This document shows positions 1 to 9,911 of a DNA stretch of 64,000 nt, one piece after another. The stretch is from Delphinapterus leucas (taxonomy: Eukaryota; Chordata; Mammalia; Artiodactyla; Monodontidae). Below the pieces are notes generated by a model. That model did no database searches. It had not been told where the DNA came from and worked only from the letters and a program-made list of their open reading frames with translations. Both the position numbers and the translations under genes were made by a program. Numbering within the stretch: position 1 is the first letter of the stretch; each line of letters begins with the position of its first letter. Location of the stretch: assembly GCF_002288925.2 (NCBI RefSeq), contig NW_022098002.1, positions 1,771,357 through 1,835,356 on the forward strand. Reading direction: 5' to 3'.

Positions 1-20
1 AAAAAAAAAAAAAAAAAAAC
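1..20 (+). repeat. Poly-A run at the window edge
   Basis: Nineteen A residues followed by C, directly before a SINE. Probably the tail of a retroelement cut off by the window start. Confidence 0.6.
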
Positions 21-92
21 CACTTGCTAATGCAACGGAGACGGGTTCGAGCTCTGCACTTGCTAATGCAACAGAGACGGGTTCGAGCTCTG
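21..92 (+). repeat. 36-bp tandem duplication in a SINE head
   Basis: Two copies of a 36-bp unit (21-56, 57-92), each starting CACTTGCTAATGCAAC and ending GGGTTCGAGCTCTG, with a single G/A difference. The unit covers the B-box-like part of the SINE. Confidence 0.9.
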
Positions 93-290
93 GTCCGGGA
101 GGATCCCACATGCGGTGGAGCAATAAGCCCGTGCGCCACAACTACTGAAGCCCGCGCATCTAGAGCTCATGCTCCGCAACAGGTGAAGCCACCGCAATGA
201 GGAGCCCCGCTCATTGCAACTAGAGAAAGCCTGTGCACAGCAACGAAGACCCAACGCAGAGAAAAATTAATTAATTAATTAATTAAAAAA
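21..290 (+). mobile_element. CHR-1-type tRNA-derived SINE, head rearranged
   Basis: Plus-strand SINE with the CHR-1 body (CCACAACTACTGAAGCCCGC, CAACTAGAGAAAGCC, CAACGAAGACCCAACGCAG) and a (TTAA)n tail at 267-286. The usual 5' start is missing. The region around the tRNA B box (GGGTTCGAGCTC) instead lies in a 36-bp tandem duplication, 21-56 and 57-92, with one base different. The element cannot be autonomous; SINEs of this type borrow L1 machinery. Confidence 0.85.
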
Positions 291-299
291 AATATCTCC

Positions 300-475
300 T
301 AGAACACGTCAAGTTCTGATACAGACCACTGGCATCAGAATTCCCTGGGGGGTGATGTCCCAGCCCTACCCCAGCCCTACTGATACAGGAAGGCCGGGGG
401 AGGCCCCAGAAGCTGCACTTTCATGACGCCCCTTGGGTGGTTCATATGCACCCTAAAATTTGAGAACTTCCGTCA
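300..475. mobile_element. hAT-Charlie MITE, MER5A-like
   Basis: Contains the MER5A-style phrases ACTGGCATCAGAATTCCCTGG and AATTTGAGAACTTCC. Old and diverged; borders are approximate. Confidence 0.5.
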
Positions 476-712
476 CAGAAAAAATAGAATCTTTCTGAAT
501 ACATATGAATGTAACAAGCTAGGCTTCATAAGCATATGAGTGATACAGGCTGTAGGTCAGGCATATCAGATTACTTTTGGAAACTGCATATAAATAAGTA
601 AGAAGTAATAACAAAATTGCATATAGACACATTTAATCAAAATACATATTACATAATCACCTGTGAGATTTTTTGACAGTTTAGCTTGGATATAAATTTA
701 AATATACTTCTT

Positions 713-1026
713 TTTTTTTAATAAATGTATTTTTTTAAATTTTATTTAATTTTGGATCTATTGGGTCCTTGTTGCTGCATGCGGGCTTTCTCTAGTTGTG
801 GCGAGCAGGCTCCTCACTGCAGTGGCTTCTCTCATTGCGGAGCACGGGCTCTAGGCGCGTGGGCTTCAGTAGCTGTGGCTCGTGGGCTCTAGAGCACAGG
901 CTCAGTAGTTGTGGCGCACGGGCTTCGTTGCTCCGCAGCATGTGGGATCCTCCCGGACCAGGGCTCGAACCCGTGTCCCCTGCATTGGCAGGTGGATTCT
1001 TAACCACGGCATCAGCAGGGAAGTCC
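713..1026 (-). mobile_element. CHR-1-type SINE with target-site duplication
   Basis: Minus-strand copy with a T-rich tail on the left, the long CHR-1 body (GGGTCCTTGTTGCTGC, GTTGCTCCGCAGCATGTGGG) and the tRNA-like head ending CAGGGAAGTCC at 1026. It is flanked by TAAATATACTTCTT (699-712) and TAAATACACTTCTT (1027-1040), a 14-bp target-site duplication with one mismatch. Confidence 0.93.
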
Positions 1027-1040
1027 TAAATACACTTCTT

Positions 1041-2847
1041 AAGACAGCTTCTTTCAAATATCCTCACATACCAAAAGGCACACTCAAGAACAATCTTCAA
1101 ATTTGACTTGCTTGCTGTGATGCCTGATTTAGCGAAATAACTGGAACCCACGTGCCTGCCTGTGTCGCGCTGGCCGCATGCAGGAGTGGAAGGAGAGCTC
1201 CCCAACGTCGTGGCCAGAAGCCCACAGCAGAGGAGAGGGCTGCTGCAACAGTGAAGGGGTGGGAGTGGAGGCGAGGGCATCAGCCACGCTCCCTGAGCAG
1301 AAGCAGGTGGGTCCGTAAGCACAGCCGAGCACGACTTCAGTCCCGCCCACCGGCCCAGGCGTGGTCTCTTTCCTGGAGCTCATGAACCTACAGCCCCAGG
1401 CGCTTCAGATGTGGCTGTTCATTATGAAAAGGCTTGTTTCTTAATTAGCAGCGGCCCGCAGAACGGCTTGGCCCAGCAGTGGCGCCTCGTCGCTGTTTTG
1501 CTTTAGGGCCACCCCGTCTGTCTCTCTGGCCTGGTTTATTCTGCAAAGCTTTGAGTGATGAGGTGGCCTCACAGGGTCCCTGCTGGCCCACCAGGCTGAC
1601 AACGTCATGCTAACTGAACGGGGTGAGCAGGGACGGCCACGGGGGAGATGAACCCCCGGAAAATTCAGGGGCCTGACACCGCACGCAGGGTCCAGGGATC
1701 CTTGCCATGGTGCAGTAGCTCTGCCCAAAGTGCAGGATAATTTGCTGCATGTTGACTCTCCTACTACTGAGAAGGAGGTCCACCTGCTGATGACCTCTTT
1801 GTGTTTTGAGGCAAACATACACATCTGACTGTGTTCCTCTAACTTACTTACTGAGCCCAGAACAGGGGGTGATGGGCAGCTGGTCCTGCCTGCAGGATGA
1901 CAAAGAAGAGTCAACGCTGCCCAAAGGGGCAGGAAGGAAACTCTAAGAGTCACTGACAAACCTCGATCAGAAGCACGCGCAAACCCTGGTGGTTGTTTCA
2001 AAGCCGCTTCTGCAAATAACTTCTCTCCTTTAGAGAAACAGTCGCTGGCTTGCCACCCAAGTATCCCTTTCCCCCTCAGCCCATCCTCACAGGCTTGAGG
2101 GGCCTTCGCCACAATGGGTCAGCTGGCCAGCGGAGGAGGAGGAAGTTCATGTGTGTCCACGTGACAAAGGGCAAAAGGTAAATGGGATTGGAAGAGGGGG
2201 GAGGGGCTTTGCAAAATCAACCTCACCCCCAGGACCATAGGCAGGAACGCGCTCTGTAGTAGCCACGCGTGTTTTCCCTGTGTTGGTAAGTAAATTTCTA
2301 TATATTTGTATAAATCTTCTGCTTTCCTCTTCCTATTTTACATAGATATGCTGATGGGAGTCAACTGAATAATTTAAGCCTTAAGTTCCAAGATCTCGCA
2401 GGGGGATTATTGTGACTGAGGTAGAAGAAGGAGGAACTTCCCCCAGTGACCGACCCGCCCCCGATAGGCTTGACTATTCCTACTTCAGGGAGATGGGGAT
2501 GTCCTGCCAATAAGTCCTTCTGGGAGGCAAGTAACCGACTGAAATACAGCAATAATAGTAATTCATACGGTAACGGCATAAACGGAAACCAACAATGACA
2601 GACACGTGCCATGAGAAATACAGTGTTCGCTCATTTCTACATTCTGCTCCTCGGTGTTCAAGCTTCCAAACCGTCTGAGGACTCACTCCAGACACGACAG
2701 CACAGGAAGTGAGGCAGATGTTAAATGTGGAGGGTAGTCACCACATCAACCTCTCCGGCATCAGTGATGATTTTCAGAAATGGTTAACATCTCTCATCTC
2801 TTAAAATGTTCGCTTATGATGTTTCCGGTTCTCTGGTTGAGACTGGC
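1041..2847. other. Intronic sequence without recognised features
   Basis: MYLK4 intron downstream of the last visible exon. A 223-codon minus-strand open frame spans 1441-2112, but it has no recognisable domain or splice signals and I treat it as chance in GC-rich DNA. No repeat was named with confidence. Confidence 0.5.
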
Positions 2848-3516
2848 AAACACTTATGAAATTCTCAAGATCCATCTCTTTGTTCATAGCAGCACTATTT
2901 ACAATAGCCAAGACATGGAAGCAACCTAAATGTCCATCAAGAGATGAATGAGGAAGATGTGGTACATATATACAATGGAATATTACTCAGCCATAAAAAA
3001 GAATGAAATAATGTCATTTGCAGCAACATGGGTGGACCTGGAGATTGTCGTACTAAGTGCAGTAAGTCAGACAAAGACAAATTATCATATGATATCATTT
3101 ATATGTGGAATCTAAAACAATGATACAAACGAACTTATTTACAAAACAGAAACAGACCCACAGACATAGAAAACAAACTTATGGTTACCAAAGGGGAAAG
3201 GCGGGGCGGGGGGCAGGATAAATTAGGAGTTTGGGATTAACATGTACACATTACTATATATAAAATAGATAAACCAACAAGGACCCACTGTATAGCACAG
3301 GGAACTCTACTCAATATTCTGTAATAACCTATAATGGAAAAGAATCTGAAAAAGAATAGATACATGTATATGTACAACTGAATCACTACGCTGTACGCCT
3401 GAAACTAACACAACGTTATCAATTAACTATACTCCAATATAAAATAAAAATTTAAAAACATGAAGAAGCAGTACAAAAGCTAAAATAATAAAAATAATAA
3501 AAATAAAAACACTTAT
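2848..3516 (+). mobile_element. 5'-truncated L1 (3' end of ORF2 and 3' UTR)
   Basis: Reads the L1 ORF2 C-terminal region (AGCAGCACTATTTACAATAG, CAATGGAATATTACTCAGCC), then the 3' UTR (GACCCACTGTATAGCACAGG, GTACACCTG-like) and an A-rich tail near 3470-3506. Short repeats AAACACTTAT at 2848-2857 and 3507-3516 look like the target-site duplication, so this is a truncated insertion in the plus direction, antisense to MYLK4. It is not functional. Confidence 0.85.
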
Positions 3517-3610
3517 AAGAATTAAAACAACAGAAAAGGACCTGTCTCTTTGAAAGCGCTCTTCTTTCCTCTTTTGTCACGAGAGTGTTGAAGCTGTGAG
3601 CATTACTCAC

Positions 3611-3716
3611 CCTCCTAGGATTTCAGTTCTGCTCACGGTGTAGAAGCTGTTGACCCCGGCCTGCTTGGCTGTCACGATGCGGTGATCAAACGGCGCAGGT
3701 GGTGCCCAGGCCTCGT
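3611..3716 (-). CDS. MYLK4: MYLK4 coding exon: linker and start of kinase domain
   Basis: A 106-bp exon with acceptor CTCTCACCTCCAG and donor GGAGG|GTGAGT. It reads (D)EAWAPPAPFDHRIVTAKQ, then AGVNSFYTVSRTEILGG. APPAPFDHRIV is the hallmark that precedes the kinase domain in MYLK2, MYLK3 and MYLK4; TAKQ followed by NSFYTVS..EILGG fits MYLK4 best. The final GG opens the glycine-rich ATP-binding loop (GGGRFGQV in the family), which the next exon, outside this window, must complete from phase 2. The exon starts in phase 1, matching the AKE exon. There is no stop or frameshift, so the kinase part appears intact as far as it is visible. Confidence 0.95.
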
Positions 3717-5767
3717 CTGGAGGTGAGAGAAGGGATGCGTGAGAAGCGGCCCAAGGGCCAAGCCTGGGCCTAGAGTGCAAATGTGCTCATTTAATAAGAA
3801 AACACAGTGGGCCACCTGTTTGATTTCTAATGATCCAGGGAATGTAAGTTTTCATTTCGTGTTAGGATACATGGCTCATGAAGGTGACGCGCAACACCTT
3901 TGAGAAAGGGTGTCAGAGACTCTGCACCGTGGCACCTAGCTCCCTCAGGGCAGCTTTCAGAAACGTCAAACAACTACAAATCTCCAAGCCCCGTACAGTC
4001 CAAACAGGTAATACTTTCAAACTGGAGATATCTGAACACAAACCCCAGAAACTGACCCATTTTTTTAAAAGCACCACTGATAAAGTCCATTATTTTCTTT
4101 AAGGCAGAGAGAAAAAGATGAGCATTTTCTTCATGTCATTGAAAGGTTTGATATTACTATATATGACTTTCCAAAATATTTTAGCCAGTATTCAAGACAC
4201 ATTTAAGGTGCCAAGGTACATTTTTCCTGGCTGAAATCAAACACCCAGTAAAACTGGTGAAGTATATATTGTACAGCTCTCAAATTTCTCCTGCCTTCTA
4301 CCTTCCAGCCTAAGCATCTAACCTCCAGTCCACCTCAGCTCTAAAGTACATGTTACTCACTAATATTCTTCCAGTATCCTTTTTACTTTTCCACGGTTAC
4401 TTGCCGTGAACCTATTCATTTCCCCATTTATTCATTACTTAAACATCTACTGCATGCAGCTTCTTATGTGCATACAAAGGGTACGAAGGGAAGTGAGTAG
4501 ATAATAACTTTGCTTTCAAAAATTTACATTTATTCAAAATGTAATTCTTTAGCACTTATCTTGAGCTAGGTACTTTGCCAAGTGTTCATATTTTTTAAGA
4601 TTCAGATAATATAAATCTCTGGGCAATGATTTGATGGGGACGTTCTCCCTTCACACCATAAATATGCTGAAAAGTGAAGAAGGTATGAAAGAATTCTCTT
4701 GGTGGCATTCGTCTCTTCAGACCAAAAAAAACCCCAAAAGTGATTGAGTTATGAACACAAATGGCATCAATGTGGCATGATGTCTCCTCCAGGCTGTTAG
4801 GCTAAGTGAAATGTAGTCGGAAATGTTTGCTGGAAAGGTTAAGGAGCTTTAAAGGGCTGGAAGAAAAGCCGTTTCCTACCCAGGGGGGTCACCAGATCTT
4901 GCTGCCTGGGGGTCTTTGCTCCAGGGGACCCCAGGACTTTGTCTTGTTGGTCCCCCCGGCACCTCCGGCGTCCTGTGTCCTCCATGTGCATCTGTCACCT
5001 GCACCTGCCACATCTATTCTGCTCTTCTTGTTCTCCTCCTGGACCAAGCTCACCTCTGCCCCTCTCCGCTTACTGCCGCCCGAGGGCTCTGTTGGATGAG
5101 AGTTCTGCAAAACAGGTCCTGTCGCTGACTTTCCTGTGGTTCGTGATGTGAAAATGGCTTTTCTGCTGCCATTATTTTACCTGGAATATAAAAATCCAGC
5201 CACAGCTCTCAAAGTTTCCGGGAGAAAACTTTCAGATGGCCAAGTTTCTGAGCACTAAAGCGTCCTCAAGATGATGCTTTGTTGAAGGGAGGTAAGCTTC
5301 GTGATGGAGAGCTGGTGATGTCAGTGTTCGGGGTGAGATGAAGCAGGATGCATCCCGTCACCCCAAGCAGCACGGTCACAGGCGGAGATGACCAGCACCC
5401 CGGGGACTCTCCCTAACAACCTCACGACCCCAAGTTAGTCCACTGACCCTTTACAAAGGCAGTCATTTCGTGACTGCCTAGCTAGTCTGATCTTCATTTT
5501 TCACTTCCTTTCCTTAAAGAAGATAGAAGTGACCATGTTAAAGCAAAATGAAAGGAGCAGTGGTCTCTGAGTGGTAACAGCAGAGAGTCAGCCTTTACTG
5601 GTGAAAGAACTGACCTAACTTAAGTTTCCCAACAGCTCCAGACCTTACTAAAAACATCTCTGCAGTGATGGACTTTCTTAGTAAACATTAGCGTTACATT
5701 TAATTCTTGGAAAATTAGACTTCTCTACAATTGGTTTCCAAAATACATTAGCCAAGAATGAAATAAG

Positions 5768-5892
5768 GGGAATTCCCTGGCGCTCCAGTTGTTAGGACTC
5801 CGAGCTCTCACAGCTGAGGGCCTGGGTTCAATCACTGGTCAGGGAACTAAAATTCCACAAGCTGCGCGGGGTGGCCAAAAAAAGAAAAAAAA
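5768..5892 (+). mobile_element. Short tRNA-derived SINE (CHRS/Bov-tA-like)
   Basis: Short element from GGGAATTCCCTGG to GGGGTGGCC plus an A-rich tail, with the B-box-like GGGTTCAATC. GAAATAAG at 5760-5767 and 5893-5900 is the target-site duplication. The body matches the shorter cetartiodactyl SINE type rather than CHR-1 or CHR-2; the exact subfamily is uncertain. Confidence 0.8.
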
Positions 5893-6178
5893 GAAATAAG
5901 AATTATGTCTTAAATCCCTAAAAAATACCACAGATGTTTGAACTGGGATGGTCTTTGTTCCAAACAGATTCTGTGGCTCATCATAATGAGATTAATTCAT
6001 TTGAGTTGGCTATATAATTGCCTGAATTTATATGTGAAACTTCCCGGTTGAGGAAGAATCATTCAATGACCTACTGTGTACTCAATCCTCACAATATTTG
6101 GGAAGCAGCCAACTCATACATCTGATCAATCTGATCATTGCTCAGTTATCGATCTTAGGAAGGATGTGCTCTATACTG

Positions 6179-6188
6179 CTAAAAATAG
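6179..6188 (+). promoter_or_regulatory. MEF2-type consensus motif in MYLK4 intron
   Basis: CTAAAAATAG matches the MEF2 consensus YTA(A/T)4TAR exactly. MYLK4 is a striated-muscle gene, so the site is of some interest, but a 10-bp motif in AT-rich DNA arises often by chance. Confidence 0.2.
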
Positions 6189-6487
6189 GAAACTTTTACT
6201 TGATATTTTAAAAGTACTGGATGTGATTACTACTAATCATTATATCCATCTATCATTCGGTAGAAGACTTAGAAAACAATAAAATGCCTGAAAATGTCAC
6301 AGGCAAGAAGAAAAAATAAAGGCAAGAAAACGTGGCCAAGAAAACTCCACACAGCTGGGCAAGTGGCTTCTAACCCACTGCTTTAAAGCAGAGTCACTTC
6401 AGTTATCCTTCGATATGGACTTAAATTGCAACGGCGCATAGATCTGCAGAAAACGTCAGCTGTGGAAGCAAATGCTTTAAACCCTAC

Positions 6488-6975
6488 CTTTCATAGGATT
6501 GACCACTGTTACTTCTATAAACACACTGCTCTTTATTTGAACTCTCGTCCAGCCCTGTTTCATCTGGAATTTCGGATTCTCCTTTTTCCTTAGCTTCTCG
6601 GTCACCAGGCTTTTCCTTAGAACGAAGCCCATTTTTCTCTTCTTTGAACACTGGCCATTCATTTTTATCTGCAGAGCCTTGCTTATCATCCCCAGAGCTA
6701 TTATTTTCTTGTCAGCTCAGTCTCTCTGGGCATGAAATGTCTCTCCCGTCTTCACTTTCTCTTGGCTCTGTGGAATTTCTTACAGCAAAATCTTCTAAGC
6801 CTGTTTCGTGTTGAGCTTTATTAAACGTTTCTTTCTCAGATTGTTCTTGCGGGAAGATCTCTCTAAAAGCCACCATAGGACACAGTGTTTTAATGGAGGA
6901 CGCATGTGATCGGCGTAATTTTGGCTTCACAGAATGGCATCTCTATACAGGCTTCTCTTTATTGGCAGATAAAAG
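6488..6975 (-). pseudogene. Decayed exon-like block between two MYLK4 exons
   Basis: On the minus strand, about 232 bp downstream of the AKE exon, a pyrimidine-rich acceptor-like tract (TTTTCTCCTACTTTGCTTCC then CCAAAG) ends at 6976, and a good donor AAAG|GTAGGG follows 6488. Between them one frame reads a hydrophilic, Glu/Lys/Ser-rich peptide, for example KPKLRRSHASSIKTLCP, FPQEQSEKETFNKAQHETGL and DETGLDESSNKEQC. It is broken by TAG at 6945-6943 and TGA at 6714-6712. The composition resembles the disordered N-terminal region of long MLCK isoforms, so this could be a lost long-isoform exon of MYLK4. The phases do not fit: entry in phase 1 gives an early stop and the length is not a multiple of three. 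A poison exon, a fragment of another gene or chance remain possible. I do not recognise the peptide. Confidence 0.35.
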
Positions 6976-7207
6976 CTTTGGGGAAGCAAAGTAGGAGAAA
7001 ACGTGACCAGTGGACTGACAGCTGGGCCTCCAAAGAATTTCTAGTTTGTAACTAGTAGGACCCAAAGCCAATCAAACAAAGGTATTCAAACAGCACTTCA
7101 CCCGACACAGGGCATCACGAACATGTAACTTCCTCTGAACAAGAACAACCTCGTGACTTGTATAACAGAGCTTGACCCACAAATATCTAGTCTTATAGAA
7201 AGGTTAC

Positions 7208-7286
7208 CTGTGGGAGGTGCCGTCCTTTGGCCTTTGTCTGGTTCTGCTTCCTTCAGGCCAGGGTGTGAGCACACCTGCTCCTTAGC
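7208..7286 (-). CDS. MYLK4: MYLK4 small internal coding exon (AKE exon)
   Basis: A 79-bp exon with acceptor GTGCCCACAG and donor ACAG|GTAACC. It reads A-K-E-Q-V-C-S-H, then a Glu/Lys-rich stretch ending R-T-A-P-P-T plus one base, so it enters in phase 0 and leaves in phase 1. That fits the exon on each side: the spare G joins AC of the next exon to give Asp. The human exon, as I recall it, is also 26 residues and one base, starts AKE and has an Arg-Thr pair near its end, but the middle differs greatly. The segment is a disordered linker ahead of the kinase domain. The polypyrimidine tract is modest. The gene assignment comes from length, phase, position and the conserved ends. Confidence 0.8.
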
Positions 7287-7339
7287 CTGTGGGCACACGA
7301 TTGAGTAATGAGTAATGTGAGTTACACATCACACCAGGC

Positions 7340-7555
7340 TCTCTCGACCTCAGCACTTCTGACACTTGGGGCTGGAGAATTCTTTGTTATGGGGAATGTC
7401 ACAAGGATTATAGGATGTTTAGCAACATCTCTGGCCTCTGCCCACCCGAAGCCCACAGTACTCTCCCCCACCCAGGTGTAATAGCCAAAAAAATGCCTCC
7501 AGAAATTGCTAAATGTCTCCGGTGGGCAAACTCACCCCATATTGAGAACCATTAT
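7340..7555. mobile_element. hAT-Charlie MITE
   Basis: Carries the common placental MITE text: CTTCTGACACTTGGGGC, ATTCTTTGTTATGGGG, TAGGATGTTTAGCAACATC, GCCTCCAGAAATTGC and ending ATTGAGAACCATT. The family (MER20/MER33 group) is from memory. Old and non-autonomous. Confidence 0.6.
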
Positions 7556-8437
7556 ATTACACAATTCAAACACAGAAAAAAAACCAAAATAAATAGTAAT
7601 TTAGAGGGTAGAACAGTCTGAATTAATGAAGCCCTGTACAGACTAGAGTATTTGAAAGCAAATGACCTCACTATTTTCAAAGAAATTTTGTAAAACTCTG
7701 GCATTGTTTGTAGAAGAAGGCCCATCTTCATGGATAGATAAAGGATATTGTAACGCGATTGTCACCCTTGACCTCTGTTTGCATTGTCTTGATATAGTTC
7801 ACATATAAATCAAATAAAAATGAGAGGCTATATGTCAGTGGGTTTTGTAAACCAGAAAGTAGGAGAGTAAAGTAAGCTTCTATAAAAGGGGCTTCTACAT
7901 TGCTTAGAACAGATGGCCCCTTTCTAAGGAGATAAACATTCTTTTCACAGTCCTGGTTTCTCTGAATTAGCTAAGCAAACCCTTTTTAAATACCACATAA
8001 ATCCACCCAAATTATCATAAGTTCTGAAGTTATACGTTATAAGTTAATGAAATTGTATGGATGTCCAAAGAATCAGTCTTTTTTTCTTTGGAAAGAGAGT
8101 AAAATTTGCCTGAGGGTGACTTGCAAGCATGAAACACCATGTAAGTGCAGGTCATAGATATCAAGACAAATTATAAATGTGCTTTTAAACAATCCAAAGG
8201 GCAGTCCCATAGGTTCAGAGCCTTTCCAGTTTTCAGATAAGGACCTTCAAACACAGAGGCATGTTTAGTAACTCTGCAGAAAACCAAAATTAGAGATTAG
8301 AGCCCAGGAGTTCGGAACTTTCTCTTTTAAGTGAAAGGGCAGGAAAATGTTTTAGTTTCCCTGCTCTATACTTGCACAGCAATCAGCACATACTCCCACC
8401 CCAGTATAGCTTGCAACATTTTCTTAAACATTTTTTT

Positions 8438-8657
8438 TCTTGCTTTCTTTCTTTTTTTTTCTTTTGCGGTACACGGGCCTCTCACTGTTGTGGCCCCTCC
8501 CGTTGCGGAGCACAGGCTCCGGACGCGCAGGCTCAGCGGCCATGGCTCACGGGCCCAGCCGCTCCGTGGCACGCAGGATCTTCCCGGACCGGGGCACGAA
8601 CCCGCGTCCCCTGCATCGGCAGGCAGACTCTCAACCACTGCGCCACCAGGGAAGCCC
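8438..8657 (-). mobile_element. CHR-2-type SINE with target-site duplication
   Basis: Minus-strand CHR-2 copy: T-rich tail, then GCGGTACACGGGCCTCTCAC through to CCACCAGGGAAGCCC. TTCTTAAACATTTTTT occurs on both sides (from 8421 and from 8658). Open frames of 60-160 codons inside it are properties of the SINE, not genes. Confidence 0.95.
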
Positions 8658-9444
8658 TTCTTAAACATTTTTTCTCATCAATTTCCCACTTTTCCCAATT
8701 TTTTGCGTACCGCCAAAAAAAAACCCAAAAAAACAAACAAAAAAACTGGTGTGTCAGTTAATTTCAATCTATCAAAATATGTAAAATTGAGAATTTGGCT
8801 GTAGGCCTCCAGGCCTTTGCCTCCAGGGACGTCTCAGTGTCAGTGGTGGGTGCCCACAGGATGTGCTGACGCTCTCTGGGTGCAGTGTTCTGATTTGACC
8901 AACAGGAGAACCATCAATTCTGAGGAAGGTAAGAAACAAGCTTCCAAACCAGACCATTTTTTCCTTTAATTATATATCAGATATGATTCACCATTTAGAT
9001 AACGTAAGAAGGTCTTTATTCATTGCCACAGGCTATTATATTTTCATTTCCCTAGGTCATACTGACATCTAGAGGAACTTTGAACTGAAGAGTTCCCGAA
9101 AAACAGAAGACGTATTTCTCCTCTTCTGTTTCTGGGCAGCGACTTCAGTATGAAGTTCGTTCTTAGTGTTTCCAAGTTACATGTAGAAGTTGCTAAAATA
9201 GGAAGTACAGGTGTGTAAGCACATCTTGTTTGTTTTCCAAAAACAAACGTATTCTGTACTGATTAAAGAGCACTGGTCAGTGCTGGAAGGATTATGATCA
9301 CGGTCTGCTAAGGAATAAAAAAATCAGGCCAGACACTGTGTCCTTTGCTGAATTCATGCTGACGGACCAGACGAGCACGAGGGCCCCATTTCACTCACAG
9401 TCACTCATTAATTTGTTCACTTAATCATTACTCATATATTTGCA

Positions 9445-9911
9445 CATGGATTCCTTTTTTTTTTGCGGTACGTGGGCCTCTCACTGCTGTGGCCTCTCCC
9501 GTTGCGGAGCACAGGCTCCGGACGCGCAGGCTCAGCGGCCATGGCTCACGGGCCCAGCCGCTCCGCGGCATGTGGGATCTTCCCGGACCGGGGCACGAAC
9601 CTGTGTCCCCTGCATCGGCAGGCGGACTCTCAACCACTGCGCCACCAGGGAAGCCCCCGTGAATAATTCTGAAATATCTATTTCTAGTCCTCACCTTTCT
9701 CCCAAGCATCAATTCCATGTGTCACTGTTGTGGCCTCTCCCGTTGCGGAGCACAGGCTCCGGACGCGCAGGCTCAGCGGCCATGGCTCATGGGCCCAGCC
9801 GCTCCGCGGCATGTGGGATCTTCCCGGACCGGGGCACGAACCTGTGTCCCCTGCATCGGCAGGCGGACTCCCAACCACTGTGCCACCAGGGAAGCCCCAT
9901 GGATTCCTTTT
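9445..9911 (-). mobile_element. Composite CHR-2 SINE sharing one target-site duplication
   Basis: Two minus-strand CHR-2 bodies lie 64 bp apart. The left one (about 9459-9657) is complete with its poly-T tail. The right one (9722-9898) starts abruptly at TCACTG and lacks tail and terminus. The duplication CATGGATTCCTTTT brackets the whole structure (9445-9458 and 9898-9911); neither copy has its own pair. This suggests one original insertion later expanded by duplication or recombination. The 64-bp spacer (9658-9721) is not SINE sequence. Confidence 0.88.

Larger units (their letters stand above)
3717..7207 (-). other. MYLK4: MYLK4 intron, about 3.5 kb
   Basis: Intron between the AKE exon and the kinase-start exon, with GTAACC at its 5' end and CAG at its 3' end. 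It contains the exon-like block at 6488-6975, a short tRNA-derived SINE at 5768-5892 and a MEF2-type motif at 6179-6188. A stretch around 4430-4620 resembles old MIR/L2 sequence but is too eroded to place. Nothing else was recognised. Confidence 0.75.

Noticed and set aside
1441..2112. 223-codon minus-strand open frame in the intron next to the MYLK4 kinase-start exon
   Set aside because: It has no recognisable domain, no splice signals and lies in GC-rich DNA where long chance frames are common.
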